A stretch of DNA of 64,000 nucleotides from Lytechinus pictus (lineage: Eukaryota > Echinodermata > Echinoidea > Temnopleuroida > Toxopneustidae). The position numbers and the translations under genes are program-made. The notes beneath the pieces are model-generated. The model ran no database searches. It was not told the origin of the DNA and saw only the letters and a list, made by a program, of their open reading frames with translations. Positions 12,101 to 22,098 of the stretch are shown in pieces; positions within the stretch are counted from its first letter, which is position 1, and the number at the start of each line of letters is the position of its first letter. The DNA lies in contig NC_087261.1 of assembly GCF_037042905.1 (NCBI RefSeq), positions 16,366,917 through 16,430,916 of the forward strand, written 5' to 3'.

Positions 12101-15100
12101 CATTGCAAAAGTATAGCAGATTTTGACAAAGATATTCAATGTGTCTTAATTAGCACCAAACCAATACTATTCTCCACTCCTATGCAATGGATGTTCAGAA
12201 ACATGCAGAGTCAGCATCATCCAATAATCAGTGCTTCAGGGATGGAGTAAGTGAGCAACAACGATGACCCTTCAAGTATTAAGGATGATACACAGAATGA
12301 ACACTCCTTTAAGGAGAGGATGGTGATAATATTGAGACCAACAGTATCATCAATAACAAAACATCTGAGAACAGCAACATAACAGAAGACAAACTCAATT
12401 GGAAATAGGTAGAAATGTACAGAATTCTGCTGTGAAAGAAATTTCAAAGAGACAGTGGTAGTATTCTGAGATACATTGTCCTAGGAGATAAAATAAAATA
12501 TTTTATCTCTATTTAATAAGTGGTAAAATAAAATAAGTTCTTTCCGAAATGATATTCTAATAACAATTTTATCTTTGTTTTATCTCTGTGACACATGCCT
12601 ATTTATGAAGCAATTTCCAATGAGAAAGGCTTTTTTTTATAGCACTCATCTCATTCAACCAATGAAAAGCCTTTCTGCCATGAGGTTTGGCAAATGAGTG
12701 AGATTGCATCAATAGAATTATGTGCTTACAGGGATTTAATTGAAAAAAATGAACAATACTTTATTTTAGAAGTCAATTTCACATTATTTCCTACCTCATT
12801 TAATTTCAAAGACAATATTAGCCAATAGAATTATTTGAAATATTTTTTTAATCTTCAAGAATAATGTTAGAGTAGTACTCTTATGATTAAATAATTCATT
12901 ATTTTTCTTTTATTTTTATTTTCAAAGTTTTGAGCAAATTGACCTAGAAATATTGCTGAAATTGAAAATGGATAGAGAGAATAGCCTCCATCCAATTTGA
13001 AGTTCTTTTTTTCTTCTTCAAAGGAACATTGGCGCAGGCACATCATCTGTGATGAAATGGTTGGATACGCGATTAACATCTCTACCTCCTAGGCACTGCT
13101 TTGTCACATATATTTAGATACGGAAGATAAAAATTCATCTCAGATAAATTTTCATATTTTATATGAAAGGTAAATTTTTGGGTAGAGATCAAATAAAAAA
13201 TCATGGCCTATTTTTAAAGAAAACCACCTCATGTCATGAATATGACATATGATCATAAAATCACTGCAGTTTCTTAGTGTCACATCTGGGAAATACATCT
13301 GTCCGGAAGATGATATTGACTTTATACTCAGTTCTGCTATATTTGCAGTCCTCAGTGAGCCATACACATGTATAGACAGCAAATGAATCGTAAGTTATCT
13401 TTAAAGTAAATTAGATTAATTGGTGCACTAATTAAGAACCAATTTATTGCTTAGTTGTCCACAACATTCTTTCAAAATGTGAATATCAACCCTATAATGA
13501 GCATTTCTTGTTTTCAGTACATTTATTGAACAAACAAATAGAAAGTTTTCAGTTTAACTGTTTTAAGATGGCAATTGTATGTAAAGCTATGTTTCTTTTC
13601 AATATTTAAAGACTTTGGAATATCTTAAACTACCATCTACACAATATTTCGACTGAATATGCAGATCTGATCACATGCTGACCTCAGTTTTTGTAAAATT
13701 CCTGATGTGTACATGTTTTGCTGTAGTCCATGTAATTCCGTTACCATGAGTATTGGTGATGATTTTTGGCCTTTGCATAATTCTTTTCATCAGTCCAGGA
13801 GGCAAAAATTGGCTATCAAGTCCTAATACCCCTGAAGTTGAAAATGAACTAAAATTTAAGTACCACTGACCCCTAATATTTTGTAAAATTCTGTTTATTT
13901 ATGGTAGAGCCACTTATTACATGCTATATACTTGTATTTTATTTGACATTATAGACATAAAGTACTTAGTTTGTGTTAAATATTAGAGAAGAATATATAA
14001 ACAAGCTTTATTGAGGCATTTCTTCAGTCATAAATGCCTAAAAAGAACATTTTCCTTCACAAATGTCAGAGACGTAATTCCGTTACCATTATGTGTAATT
14101 CCGTTACCATGTACTTCCCCGAAAGAAAGACCAATCATGTAAATTTGTTGATGATATTTGTGAATAAATTACTTTCAAAATAAACTTGACATTATAATGA
14201 ATTGAATCAGACATTAACTTGGAGCTAGTGTGTTGTAGATTTCAGAGAAACTTTAACTAAACTTTGGGTTAAAAAGAGACTCATTTCTCTGGTAATTCCG
14301 TTACCATAGCACATATCCGTCGTTCACATCTGAACGTGTGAGGGGTTTTATAAAAATCTTGGTTCAGAATATAGCACAAGTGGCCATGCATAGTATTAAG
14401 TTCAGAAAATTTGAAAACATTGAGATATCTGGATGCTGTGAGCAAAAATAACAGCCAAAATTCTCTGATTAGTAATTCCGTTACCATGGAATTGCCCAGC
14501 TGCAGTCTTGGTGCACGAGTGCAATGGACAAAAATTGTATGGATCCAAAATTGCACGATGAATGGATCCAAAATTGCACGGTTGACGTCATTGCAAAATG
14601 GGCTGAATGAACGATATCAAACAACCAATCAAATCACAAGGATCTATCTAGGTGTCATATAAAGTGTACTATGTAGCTATGTACATACCTACATGTACAT
14701 GTACATGCCAGGAAAAACTGAACATGTACAATACATGAACAAGTACAACCTTAGTGTTGGCTCAGTTGGAAGAGCGTCCGTCTCACAACCGGGAGGTCGA
14801 GAGTTCAAACCCCGGCCGCCTCAGACCAAAAGACGTTAAAAGATGGGCGTTGCTGAGCCCTGTTTGGCATTCAACTATTAAAGGGATAGAGCCTCGTCTA
14901 TCTGGCGCCAATGACAGCGGATGTGAGATGCTACAGTAATGTGCTGGAGGCTGTTTCACAAAGATTTTGTGACAAAGAGAATGCCCACGGGCATATATTA
15001 TTTTACGCATGATTTGATTGATGGATACGCCCTAGTGCGCGTCCTGTGCGCATGATCTGACCAATGCACTGATGACTTGTATACTGCACGCAATTGAAAT

Positions 15101-18100
15101 TAAAGCAAAAAGTTCCCTAAACCACATCCCCTGGTCTCCACCTAGAGGGGAAATTTCATTTTATTTATTTCACATTAAAAACCATACATAATATTACAGA
15201 AAATCACAAAATTAAAAAAGAAAGAAGAAATTGTTCTATATACATATAAAAGTGAAAAACATATAACAAAATTGAAATACATAGGTAAATAATGTGACCA
15301 GGGCTAGAAAAGCAGAGCTTATCGAGTCTAGCCCCGGCAGAAAAAGAGAATTCGAGAAAATTAGCTGGTTTTTTTTAATTTAATCTTACAGTTTCATTAC
15401 AAAAATTCAATCTATAAAATAAAAATTTATCCTTGGCAGATCCAGGTGGGGGAGGGGGGGGGGGGGCACAAGAGGTGCACTGCCCAATAACATATTTAAT
15501 ACGGCAAAATCTTAGAAAATTGGAAAATTGTCATCTGCTCCACTTATACTTGAAAATCCTGGATCCACTACTGTTCATTCTGAAATTTGAGAGAACCTCA
15601 CCTAGAGTAGATATTCATAGTATACCTTGAAATACAGTCTTGAGTATAACAAAGAATACAACATACCAATATGCAGAAACAAACTAGAAGCAGACAAAAT
15701 AAAGAATTGTCGGCAGACGGCAGGATGCCCAATGAATATGTTACGAAAATGGCAAAAGCCCGACATCATTTTTCTAAACATTTTTAGTGTTGGGTGGCTC
15801 GAGTCAGTGATTAGCCATGCACACTAAGTGAGCAAAGGTGTGCAAAATTGACAAAATCACCGTTTTGCCATTTCATGTACTAGATCTGAATAGACAAAAT
15901 TTACATTTTCTAGCCATTTTTTTTAAAAGGGCATATTGTACAAGTACAAATTGGCAAGTTTTGAACAGTGTGTTATAAAGAGCTTTATTATACACCAACC
16001 AAAATATTTAGTGGAGGATCCAGGATTTTGAAATTTGAAAACTGAGGGGGCACAAAATAGTGAATTTGAAAACAGAGGGGGCGCAGAATGATATATGTAA
16101 TTCTATTCACAGATTTAGCTACATTCAATAGTGCAGTATCAATGGGCAGTCGGGCGCAATGCGCATGCAACACTTGTGCCCCCTGCATGCATCCGCAACT
16201 GCAGAAAAGGTGTTACCTCGCAATTTGTTCATGCATAATTTGTCATCAATTTTCAACAGTAAAATAACAAACTTTGTCCAGGTAGAATAGATGGCTTTTT
16301 CTTTTCTTTCATTTTTTTTGCAGGAATACCAGCAGCTATGAATTATGCATAGATTTTAATATAGGAAACCTTGAGAGATTCCACCAAGGTCGCTTTCAAA
16401 GGAAGAAGACAACATACGCATACTGTACTACCTACATGTATGTTACACATGTATGTTAATATACATGTACCTGTTTCATATATTAGAGGTTGGGATGGAT
16501 TTACATATTTTATAAGGATTCAATTTTTATACAATCACTCCAAAAAAGGACAAAATTGCTATAAAAAATATGAGCAATCAAAACAAATTTATTATTTAAA
16601 AAAAGAAAAAGAAAAAAGGAAGGGCAACATCATACATCATTCAGGCTCATTCAGAGCCGGGGGGGGGGGGGGGGGACACAATTAATGCCAAATTTTGTCA
16701 AAAGGTGGAGGGGTACATCATGCAGTGCCAAACAATCAGACAGCAGCTCAATCTAATTTCATTAGGATCATAGAACAATATAAAAAAAAAACATAAAAGA
16801 AATTAAAAAATATCAATAAAAGTACATTAAAATCAAGGAACAATTCACTTCAAAATGTTAACAAAACAGTCCAGATTTTAAGAGACCCCGCAGTAAAGGG
16901 AGCTCTGAATAATACTGACTTCCATATACATGTATGAAAGACAATTATAGCTCACTATATAAAGACCTGTGTATATATTATAGGCTTTGTTTTTCAATAT
17001 ACTTACATTTTCCCTCTGAGAGCATTGCTATCACTCTGTGTACCAATCTGCCTGATAGCTTTTTCGAGTGCCGATACTGTAAAATAAAACAGTAAACATT
17101 GAGAGTCCGTATGCAAGGTTTGAACAATATCTGATTCTTCAAGCTACAATGTACATGTACCTAAAAAAATATATCTTGTCTTAATAAAAGAGTCCAATAA
17201 TTATTAAAAGTTGTGTTTACAATGTACTGAAATACTTCTATTTTACTTTTATTTTAAAGAAGATGTCCATTCAAATAGTACAGGTCTGTACATTTACAGT
17301 TGTAACAAAAATTCAAACCATTTTTTGTTTTGATATGTGCTATTTTCTATCAAGCATTTTGATGCAAATCATTGTAATTTGGCCAATAGGCAACACTGCA
17401 TGCTTTAAAAATGGGGAAGCAATCCTCAGTATTAACACAAATTTTCCGAAGGGGGGGGGGGGTAATAAACAAAAGAACAAAAGAATGTGAAGAGTTAAGG
17501 AAATTGGACAAGGAAAACAAAATGTAGGAATTTTTTTTTTTTTAAATGAGACTATAAATTTTGAATTGGCAACTCGATGAAAAGATTGTGACAAGTGGTT
17601 GACAATTCTCCCATTTGTCATGTAATGTACAATGGAGATTATAATCAGGGATTAATATGGTTTTCTCCTTTTAAGCCCTTCCCTAGGGGCCATAATAAAC
17701 TCATAGCATTGATAACAAATCGTTACACATGCACATCCTGATGAAACAGAATAACATACTGGCCCGGATTAAAAAAGAACCATGGTTTGAACCCCCCTGG
17801 GGTTTAGACCCCCCTCTCTGAGTCACAAACGATGGTTTCTTTTAGAAACCAAGGTCTAAATTTAAACTGCAGTCTAAATTTAAGAGGTTTGAACCATGAC
17901 TGGTTTTAACTTCTTGTATGAATTTGGGCTGCTGAGTAAAACTATAACAAAAATAAGATTTTAATTATTGTTGTGTATAAGTGAATTGAAGATTTGTCCT
18001 TCTACCCTACCTCACAATGAAATCACCTCTGTGGCCAATTTGAAGTCGCCATATGTACACATAAATATAGGGTTTATTGCTTTTAACAACTTTGTAAAAA

Positions 18101-21100
18101 TTCATAACTTTCATGTATTTCGTCCAATTTTTTTCAACTTTCACCTATCTTCTCTGAAGTTTCCTTTTTATTTTCTCTTGAAATAACTTTCCTCTATGTT
18201 GGATTCCCCTTTAATAAAGATGAACTCTCGCACATCTCTATGTAGTCTGATTTATTCATTCATGATTTTCTTTTTTTCGGGGGGGGGGTCACAGTTAAAG
18301 ATTGTTCTAATATAACAAATAAATGAAGTAATGGCTTGGTTTTGAAAATTCTAAGTGAATTGGCAAAGAGGACCAGATTGTACATACTGTCACAAATTAT
18401 ACCTAATTGTTTTGTTTGTTTGTTTTAAATTAAGTGAGTTCTGAGGGTGAGAGAATATGAATAAATCCAGTTAATTCCATCTGTTATTGAATTACTGAAA
18501 CTGAAACCATTCCAAATGAAAGCCAGATTACACAATGACTGCACAGTACATGTACTGTTTGTGCAACTGTAGTACACTAACAGAATTGATACAAAGTTTC
18601 ATAGTTTTACATTAAAGTAGTCTTCCAGAACAAATTCTACTTTAAGACTAATTTACAGAACTTTACAACCAAAGCAGGATGCAAAGATGAAAATTTTAAA
18701 TTTCAAAATATCCAAGACATGGCTTGATACCTCTGTGCATTGATTTGATCAAGAGCTTCCCAATTACAAATAAATTGAAATATTTCAGACTGATAAAATG
18801 GAAAATTGACATGTAAGTACATTACATCATTGACGACTCATCTCCTTTTTATGTACCATGTATTTAACATTGTTTTGTGGAAATGTAACAAAAACTTGAA
18901 AATGTCATACCTTTTCTATTCTATTTCAAATCCGATTTTGATGAAATTTCATGCATTTTGTATGTGTGATTTGTGCCTACAGGGATTTTGTTAGGGTTGG
19001 CTTGTTCTTTTAAAAGTTACTTCAAGAAGAAATGAACAGTCATATGATGGATTAAGTAAAATCAAACAAGCATGAAAATGTTGTAACAGATGAAGAAAAA
19101 AGGATTACAGTAGGTAGGGTATTTCATCACAATGTTTACATATATTTTGCATTATTTAGGTGTTACATATTTATAACAATGTACAAACTCATAAATAAAT
19201 GAGTGAGTTGATGATGTAACTTCTCAGTATTCTATTGTAGTTCAATTATTGTAAAATTCTAATTATAGAAAATTTCAAAAATCTAAAGCATGATTGCCTT
19301 CTTATTTGATAAGTGAGAATTTATTTGTTTCTTTACAAGCAATAATTTGTTATGTGTAATCATGGACCTAATATGTACATGTAGGTCTATATGGTTTCAG
19401 GAAAAGTGGGAATGATAACATTTACATATAAGCTCACTCAATTATAAATACATATATTCATGATGATTTTTTTTCAGGAAAAGTGGGAATGATAACAATT
19501 TTTCATTTTTTCAGGAAAAGTGGGAATGATAACATTTAAGCTCACTCAATACATATACTAGTAATTCTATCATTTTTCAAGCTAGAGTATACAAAGACCT
19601 TAAAAACTACATCTAATTCATGCACCTGCACGAGGTTGATCAGAACAACTGAACAAGATTAAGGATTCATGGAGTATTTGAGTACCGTACTTACTATTGC
19701 TATTTATTTTGAATATACTGCCGCTGCATGTATTCATGAGTGATGTAAAGTCCCCAGGAACTGCAATGGAAAAAAGGAACAACTTCACACTTTAGAAATG
19801 AAAACATATTACCTTCTCAGAGAAAAACAACTTTTATCAAGCACAGACAGGCAAGGCATGGGGGGGGGGAGGAAGCTTTGGAGACTCAAGCCCCCCCCCC
19901 CCAAAAAAAAAAGCTAAATCATAATAGCGCTTTTTGCCTGAGTATACAAAGCGCTGGTACCCTGATTTTAGCTGCACTGCCTATACAGGTGCTCAAGCAT
20001 TCACGGAATTTCTTCCTACCGGGTACCCATTCATCTCACCTGGGTTGAGTGCAGCACAATGTGGGTAAATTTCTTGCTCAAGGAAAACATGCCATGGGAA
20101 TCGAACCCATGTCCCTGAGATTGAAAGACGAGTTATAACCACCAGACCACGACCCCTACAAAAGCTAAAGCATTCCCCCAAAAAAATTTTGCACAATGTT
20201 GGTGTATATTCTGAAGAAAACAACACAATTGTAAGGAAAATGATCACTACAATACATAGTAAACATTTCTTATACAGTGTATATGGATTTTAAATAATGG
20301 GCAAAGCAAGTGACGGAGGGTATTGGGAGTACTGCCAAGACTCTTAACGTTTGCCCAAATGAGACATAATTTTGAAGAAAATCCATCCGAAACGATACTG
20401 CCCTACATGTATATGGCGTTATGTTGCGTAGATGAGGTTCTATTGCGCAAAATACGCATAAGCGCATTCACACGGCAAATGACAGTTGCTTAGAATTACA
20501 ATTTCAGAACCATGGCAACCCCAAGGTGGCAAAAGGCACTGTCAAGAAGACATGGGTTTTTCCACCAAACTGAGTGTGAATAAAAGCAGAGAGGCAAGTT
20601 GTCAATTAGTTCACATACTTTGTTCGAATTCTGTGTAAATTAGTTATAGATCATTACAGTAGGACTTAACAAACAGCTAGACTTAATAGAGATCTAGGCT
20701 ATTACAGTATATATTTTAAATCAAAATGCTTTATTAGCTACATACACATGTCATATTTGCCTTTACACCTTGTATTTGTCAGTATAAAAAACTATTTTTT
20801 AAAGTTTCACTTTTTGGAGGGGGAAGGGGCTGGATTATGGATAATACTGGTTCTGTTTATGAATTTCACATCTAACTTCATAAAGAAGAAAACACAGCAA
20901 AAAAAAAATAGTTGTATAACAATTTCAATGAATAAATGGCGGCATTAAAATGGGGTACTCAGATTTTGATGAAATTGCTCAGTGTTTTGTTTCTATTACT
21001 CTATCTGTTCATATATTACTTTTAACACAGAGCAGATGTCCATTTCTATGTTACGTCAAAGGAAATTCCATCTTAGAAAGATTCCTTGCCTTCCTTAATG

Positions 21101-22098
21101 TGCATGATCTTTATAATAATAATAGCTGGATTTATAAAGCGCTTTTTGCCTGAGGATACAAAGCGCTGCTATTATTATCCCGGCTTTAGCTCGAGCTACC
21201 ATCACCGGCGCTCAGTGCATTCAAGGAAATAATCCTGTCGGGTACCCATTCACCTCACCTTGGTCGAGTGCAGCACAGTGTGGATAAATTTCTTGCTGAA
21301 GGAAAACACGCCATGGCCAGGATTCGAACCCACGACCCTCTGTTTGAAAGGCGAGAGTCAGAACCACTAGACCACGGCGCCCCTACTTGTGCTGAAGCCT
21401 TGCAAAAAAATCTCTCTGAAGCTCTATAGTCAAGTGGATTGGACCTACATGTACCGTATAGCAATGCATCGCTCAGTGACAGTGTGTCAACACCCAAATT
21501 GCAGGCCTGCGTGAAGGCAGCGTCAAAGCTGGTGTTGGAGGCCATCAATGACATATTTTCAAAATCCAGGTAAATCACCTTTTCCCTAGATCCTTTTCTC
21601 TATCCTTATTTTCTTTTCTTTTTTGGGGGGTGGCATGCCCTGGGTCCCCCAACTGTACGCCCATCATCTTCACCAACATCACCTTCATCATCATCATTGT
21701 CATTTCACTTTTCATCATCATCATCATCCTCAACATCATCATCATCATCATTATCATCATCAACATCATCACCATCATCATCATCATCATCATCATCATC
21801 ACCACTACCACCACCATCATCATCATTACCAAAAATCTTAAAATGTATCATTACCCTCAGTCATCATCATCATCGTTATCATCACCATCATCATCGGCAT
21901 CATTTAAATACCAACAATAACATCCTCATCTTCATCATTATCATCATGGATCCCCAGTCATCATCATCATCATACATGTAATCATCATTCTCATTACCGT
22001 CATCACCTCGGCAGCATCATCCAAACCATGACCCCTCACTTACCTTGGTCTGTTCTTTCTCCAATGGATCCGTATCCAAACTCCCCTCGACCCTCCAT
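3062..22098 (-). CDS. STX12: Endosomal Qa-SNARE, syntaxin-7/12 group (complete, 10 exons, 279 aa)
   Basis: Coding exons on the minus strand: 22098-22044, 19760-19695, 17076-17007, 10302-10212, 8680-8606, 8177-8118, 7697-7524, 6380-6308, 5449-5367, 3154-3062. All introns are GT-AG and phases match throughout; the total of 840 nt gives 279 residues plus stop. Residues 19-120 form the Habc-type N-terminal helices (motifs DFTSLMNTCSGSI, QIGTQSDSNALRGK, RIQFERIANDF). Residues about 185-247 are the SNARE motif (LDVNEIFKDLSMMVSEQG, DSIEANV) with zero-layer Gln217. A basic stretch (KKARKK) precedes one hydrophobic tail-anchor segment at 256-278. By family knowledge it sits on endosomes and acts in homotypic and late endosomal fusion. 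Vertebrate STX7 and STX12 are 261-276 residues, so length fits. STX7 versus STX12 cannot be decided; this may be the single pro-orthologue, and the symbol is a placeholder for the group. Confidence 0.95.
4811..4826. repeat. Poly(G)16 tract
   Basis: Sixteen consecutive G in the syntaxin intron between exons 9 and 10. It is one of about 30 long G or C runs in the window. Confidence 0.95.
4967..5047. mobile_element. 73-bp TTAA-flanked mini-element
   Basis: Perfect 12-bp TIRs CCCGTTGACTAC / GTAGTCAACGGG lie directly between TTAA (4967-4970) and TTAA (5044-5047). TTAA duplication is typical of piggyBac-like and Kolobok elements; the assignment is inferred. Confidence 0.65.
5175..5336. mobile_element. 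MITE, TTACCATTGGATGG family
   Basis: Inverted arms at both ends (TTGCATAA..., GGTAACTTTGCCATCCAATG and complement) flank an AT-rich middle containing TGATTGGCTG. Similar in plan to 7296-7450. Confidence 0.7.
5367..5449 (-). CDS. STX12: Syntaxin exon 9 (second half of SNARE motif, residues 222-249)
   Basis: Between TTTGTCAG and GTAAAC it encodes DSIEANVDRAGDNVEEGTKQ then LATASKYQ, the canonical C-terminal half of the Qa SNARE helix. It ends in phase 0. Confidence 0.97.
5450..6307 (-). other. Syntaxin intron 8
   Basis: No element boundaries recognised. It includes a small AGGCGTCTATAAGACGCCT palindrome near 5810. Confidence 0.8.
6308..6380 (-). CDS. STX12: Syntaxin exon 8 (SNARE core, residues 198-221)
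   Basis: Between TTCCTAG and GTAAGC it encodes ATMLDVNEIFKDLSMMVSEQ then GEMI. It contains the zero-layer Gln217 that makes the protein a Q-SNARE. It ends at phase 1; the last base forms Asp222 with the next exon. Confidence 0.97.
6937..7196 (-). mobile_element. tRNA-derived SINE, copy A
   Basis: On the minus strand it begins GTAGGGGTGTTGTGGTCTAG, followed by a B-box-like GGTTCAATTCC. It shares the body GTTGAGTGCAGCACAATGTG (plus strand) with copies at 19921 and 21115. It lies in the syntaxin intron between exons 7 and 8, in the sense orientation. Confidence 0.8.
7296..7450. mobile_element. MITE with TTTCATAAAGAGTT termini
   Basis: Ends TTTCATAAAGAGTTGCAACTG and the complement AGTAACTCTTTATGAAAC-type sequence, with inner TTACCATGGTA inverted segments. 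It ends less than 75 nt from the 3' edge of syntaxin exon 7. Confidence 0.75.
7524..7697 (-). CDS. STX12: Syntaxin exon 7 (linker and start of SNARE motif, residues 140-197)
   Basis: This longest exon encodes an acidic, PLL-containing linker (EDYDQKAPLLSAEEEE), a Gln/Met-rich stretch (RKRQMQIQMQQQDAA) and then LTLIQEREEQIRQIE, the usual entry to the SNARE motif. The Gln/Met-rich run looks longer and more repetitive than in the vertebrate proteins as I remember them. Confidence 0.94.
8118..8177 (-). CDS. STX12: Syntaxin exon 6 (residues 120-139)
   Basis: Between TCAACAG and GTATGT it encodes RVANKMRSSPSVRPQSQSQG. This corresponds to the end of Hc and the start of the flexible linker. Phase 0 on both sides. 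Confidence 0.9.
8484..8575 (+). repeat. (CAC)n / (ACT)n / (AAT)n compound microsatellite
   Basis: Runs of AAC, CAC, ACT and AAT follow one another immediately downstream (minus-sense) of syntaxin exon 5. Confidence 0.95.
8606..8680 (-). CDS. STX12: Syntaxin exon 5 (Hc helix, residues 95-119)
   Basis: Between CATAACAG and GTAAGA it encodes QKRIQFERIANDFHDTVQRY then GSVQK. This aligns with the family pattern QRKIQxxRLVxEF--xL--FQxVQR. It is in phase 0 on both sides. Confidence 0.95.
8681..9203 (-). other. Syntaxin intron 4, proximal part
   Basis: AT-rich sequence with no element or exon recognised. Confidence 0.6.
9204..9478. mobile_element. TTAA-flanked MITE (GGTCCCACTG termini)
   Basis: TTAA at 9204-9207 and 9475-9478 flank ends AGGCTTGGTCCCACTG and CAGTGGGACCAGACC, imperfect inverted repeats. 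The interior has repeated ATCCGT/ACGGAT-type words and is GC-richer than its surroundings. Open frames across it are not genes. Confidence 0.75.
10212..10302 (-). CDS. STX12: Syntaxin exon 4 (Hb helix, residues 64-94)
   Basis: Between CATTATAG and GTAATG it encodes IQQMLTQTNAYITQTKQCMS followed by QLGHTSRTLEK, matching the Gln- and Thr-rich second helix. It ends in phase 0 and joins directly to the phase-0 exon at 8680. Confidence 0.85.
10448..10605. mobile_element. Palindromic MITE (CATTCATTAT termini)
   Basis: Ends ATAATGAATG / CATTCATTAT, then inverted GCAATGGACAGAATGCTTCA segments, and a central hairpin AATGATCCATTCAAC with its complement around GAGGCGTAGCCGA. Confidence 0.85.
10611..14662. 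mobile_element. 4.05-kb TIR element with repeated 16-bp motif
   Basis: Perfect 14-bp ends TTATATGACACCTA / TAGGTGTCATATAA. Subterminal stretches are also related: CTGCAGCTGGGCAATTCCA (10741) is inverted near 14489-14507, and ACGTCATT-CAAAATG occurs at both sides. GTAATTCCGTTACCAT or its complement occurs eight times (11108, 11261 with a mismatched end, 11275, 13732, 14074, 14095, 14292, 14472). Only short, unrecognised frames occur, so it looks non-autonomous or decayed. It lies wholly in syntaxin intron 3 and begins 6 nt after the palindromic MITE. Confidence 0.65.
14539..14580 (+). repeat. Tandem duplication GGATCCAAAATTGCACG
   Basis: Two adjacent copies of a 17-nt word near the right end of the 4.05-kb element. 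Confidence 0.85.
14752..14945 (+). mobile_element. tRNA-derived SINE, second family
   Basis: A tRNA-like head (GCTCAGTTGGAAGAGCGTCC with a GAGTTCAAACCCC B box, about 14753-14826) is followed by an unrelated body ending near 14945. It lacks the 3' fit expected of a real tRNA gene. Opposite in sense to the syntaxin gene. Confidence 0.75.
15140..17006 (-). other. Syntaxin intron 3, distal part
   Basis: Contains an AT-rich stretch at 15150-15430 resembling a LINE 3' tail (low confidence), G-runs at 15455 and 16659-16675 (17 G), and no exon. Confidence 0.6.
17007..17076 (-). CDS. STX12: Syntaxin exon 3 (residues 41-63)
   Basis: Between TTTTACAG and GTAAGT it encodes ISALEKAIRQIGTQSDSNAL and RGK. 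The IGTxxDS block is a hallmark of endosomal syntaxins. The exon leaves at phase 2. Confidence 0.94.
17761..17929. mobile_element. Foldback MITE (GGCCCGGATT terminus)
   Basis: Multiple inverted segments based on GGTTTGAACC, GGTCTAAA and AACCATGG, ending AATTTGGGC. In style it resembles 35245-35562, which also starts GGCCCGTATT. Confidence 0.6.
19395..19534 (+). repeat. Triplicated 25-nt word
   Basis: TTCAGGAAAAGTGGGAATGA plus TAACA occurs at 19396, 19474 and 19510; the first and third are also followed by the same AAGCTCACTCAAT phrase nearby. Confidence 0.9.
19695..19760 (-). CDS. STX12: Syntaxin exon 2 (Ha helix, residues 19-40)
   Basis: Between TTGCAG and GTAAGT it encodes VPGDFTSLMNTCSGSI and FKINSN, the conserved start of the N-terminal helical domain in syntaxin-7/12. 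It enters at phase 1 and leaves at phase 1. Confidence 0.93.
19861..19902. repeat. Poly(G)-poly(C) inverted pair
   Basis: Nine or more G at about 19860-19869 and about twelve C at about 19891-19902, separated by some 20 nt, could form a strong hairpin. Confidence 0.8.
19921..20159 (-). mobile_element. tRNA-derived SINE, copy B
   Basis: Same family as 6937-7196: the minus strand starts with GTAGGGGTCGTGGTCTGGTG, has GGTTCGATTCC, and ends with AAGCGC-type sequence. It lies in syntaxin intron 1. Confidence 0.85.
21115..21386 (-). mobile_element. tRNA-derived SINE, copy C
   Basis: Best-preserved copy: the head GTAGGGGCGCCGTGGTCTAG and B box GGTTCGAATCC are near-canonical, and the end contains CTTTGTATCCTCAGGC and (AAT)n. 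Also in syntaxin intron 1. Confidence 0.88.
21660..22005 (+). repeat. (ATC)n microsatellite cluster
   Basis: Several long runs of CAT/ATC interspersed with TTC and ACC, ending about 40 nt from syntaxin exon 1. Long His/Ile/Met frames here are artefacts. Confidence 0.95.
22044..22098 (-). CDS. STX12: Syntaxin exon 1 (start codon, residues 1-18)
   Basis: The ATG at 22098-22096 opens MEGRGEFGYGSIGERTDQ and runs to a consensus donor (GTAAGT), ending in phase 1. This Gly-rich head before the conserved DF-SL-TCS block resembles the short variable head of syntaxin-12. The ATG directly follows an AG, so a noncoding exon upstream is possible. Confidence 0.88.

Larger units (their letters stand above)
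17077..19694 (-). other. Syntaxin intron 2
   Basis: Holds a G-run near 17451, the foldback MITE 17761-17929, a G-run near 18280 and the triplicated word at 19395-19534. Otherwise AT-rich with no gene. Confidence 0.7.

Noticed and set aside
14753-14826. tRNA-like sequence
   Set aside because: Head of a tRNA-derived SINE with a body attached; the acceptor stem does not close convincingly.
21575-21981. Poly-His/Ile/Ser/Met frames
   Set aside because: Translation of the (ATC)n microsatellite in several frames.
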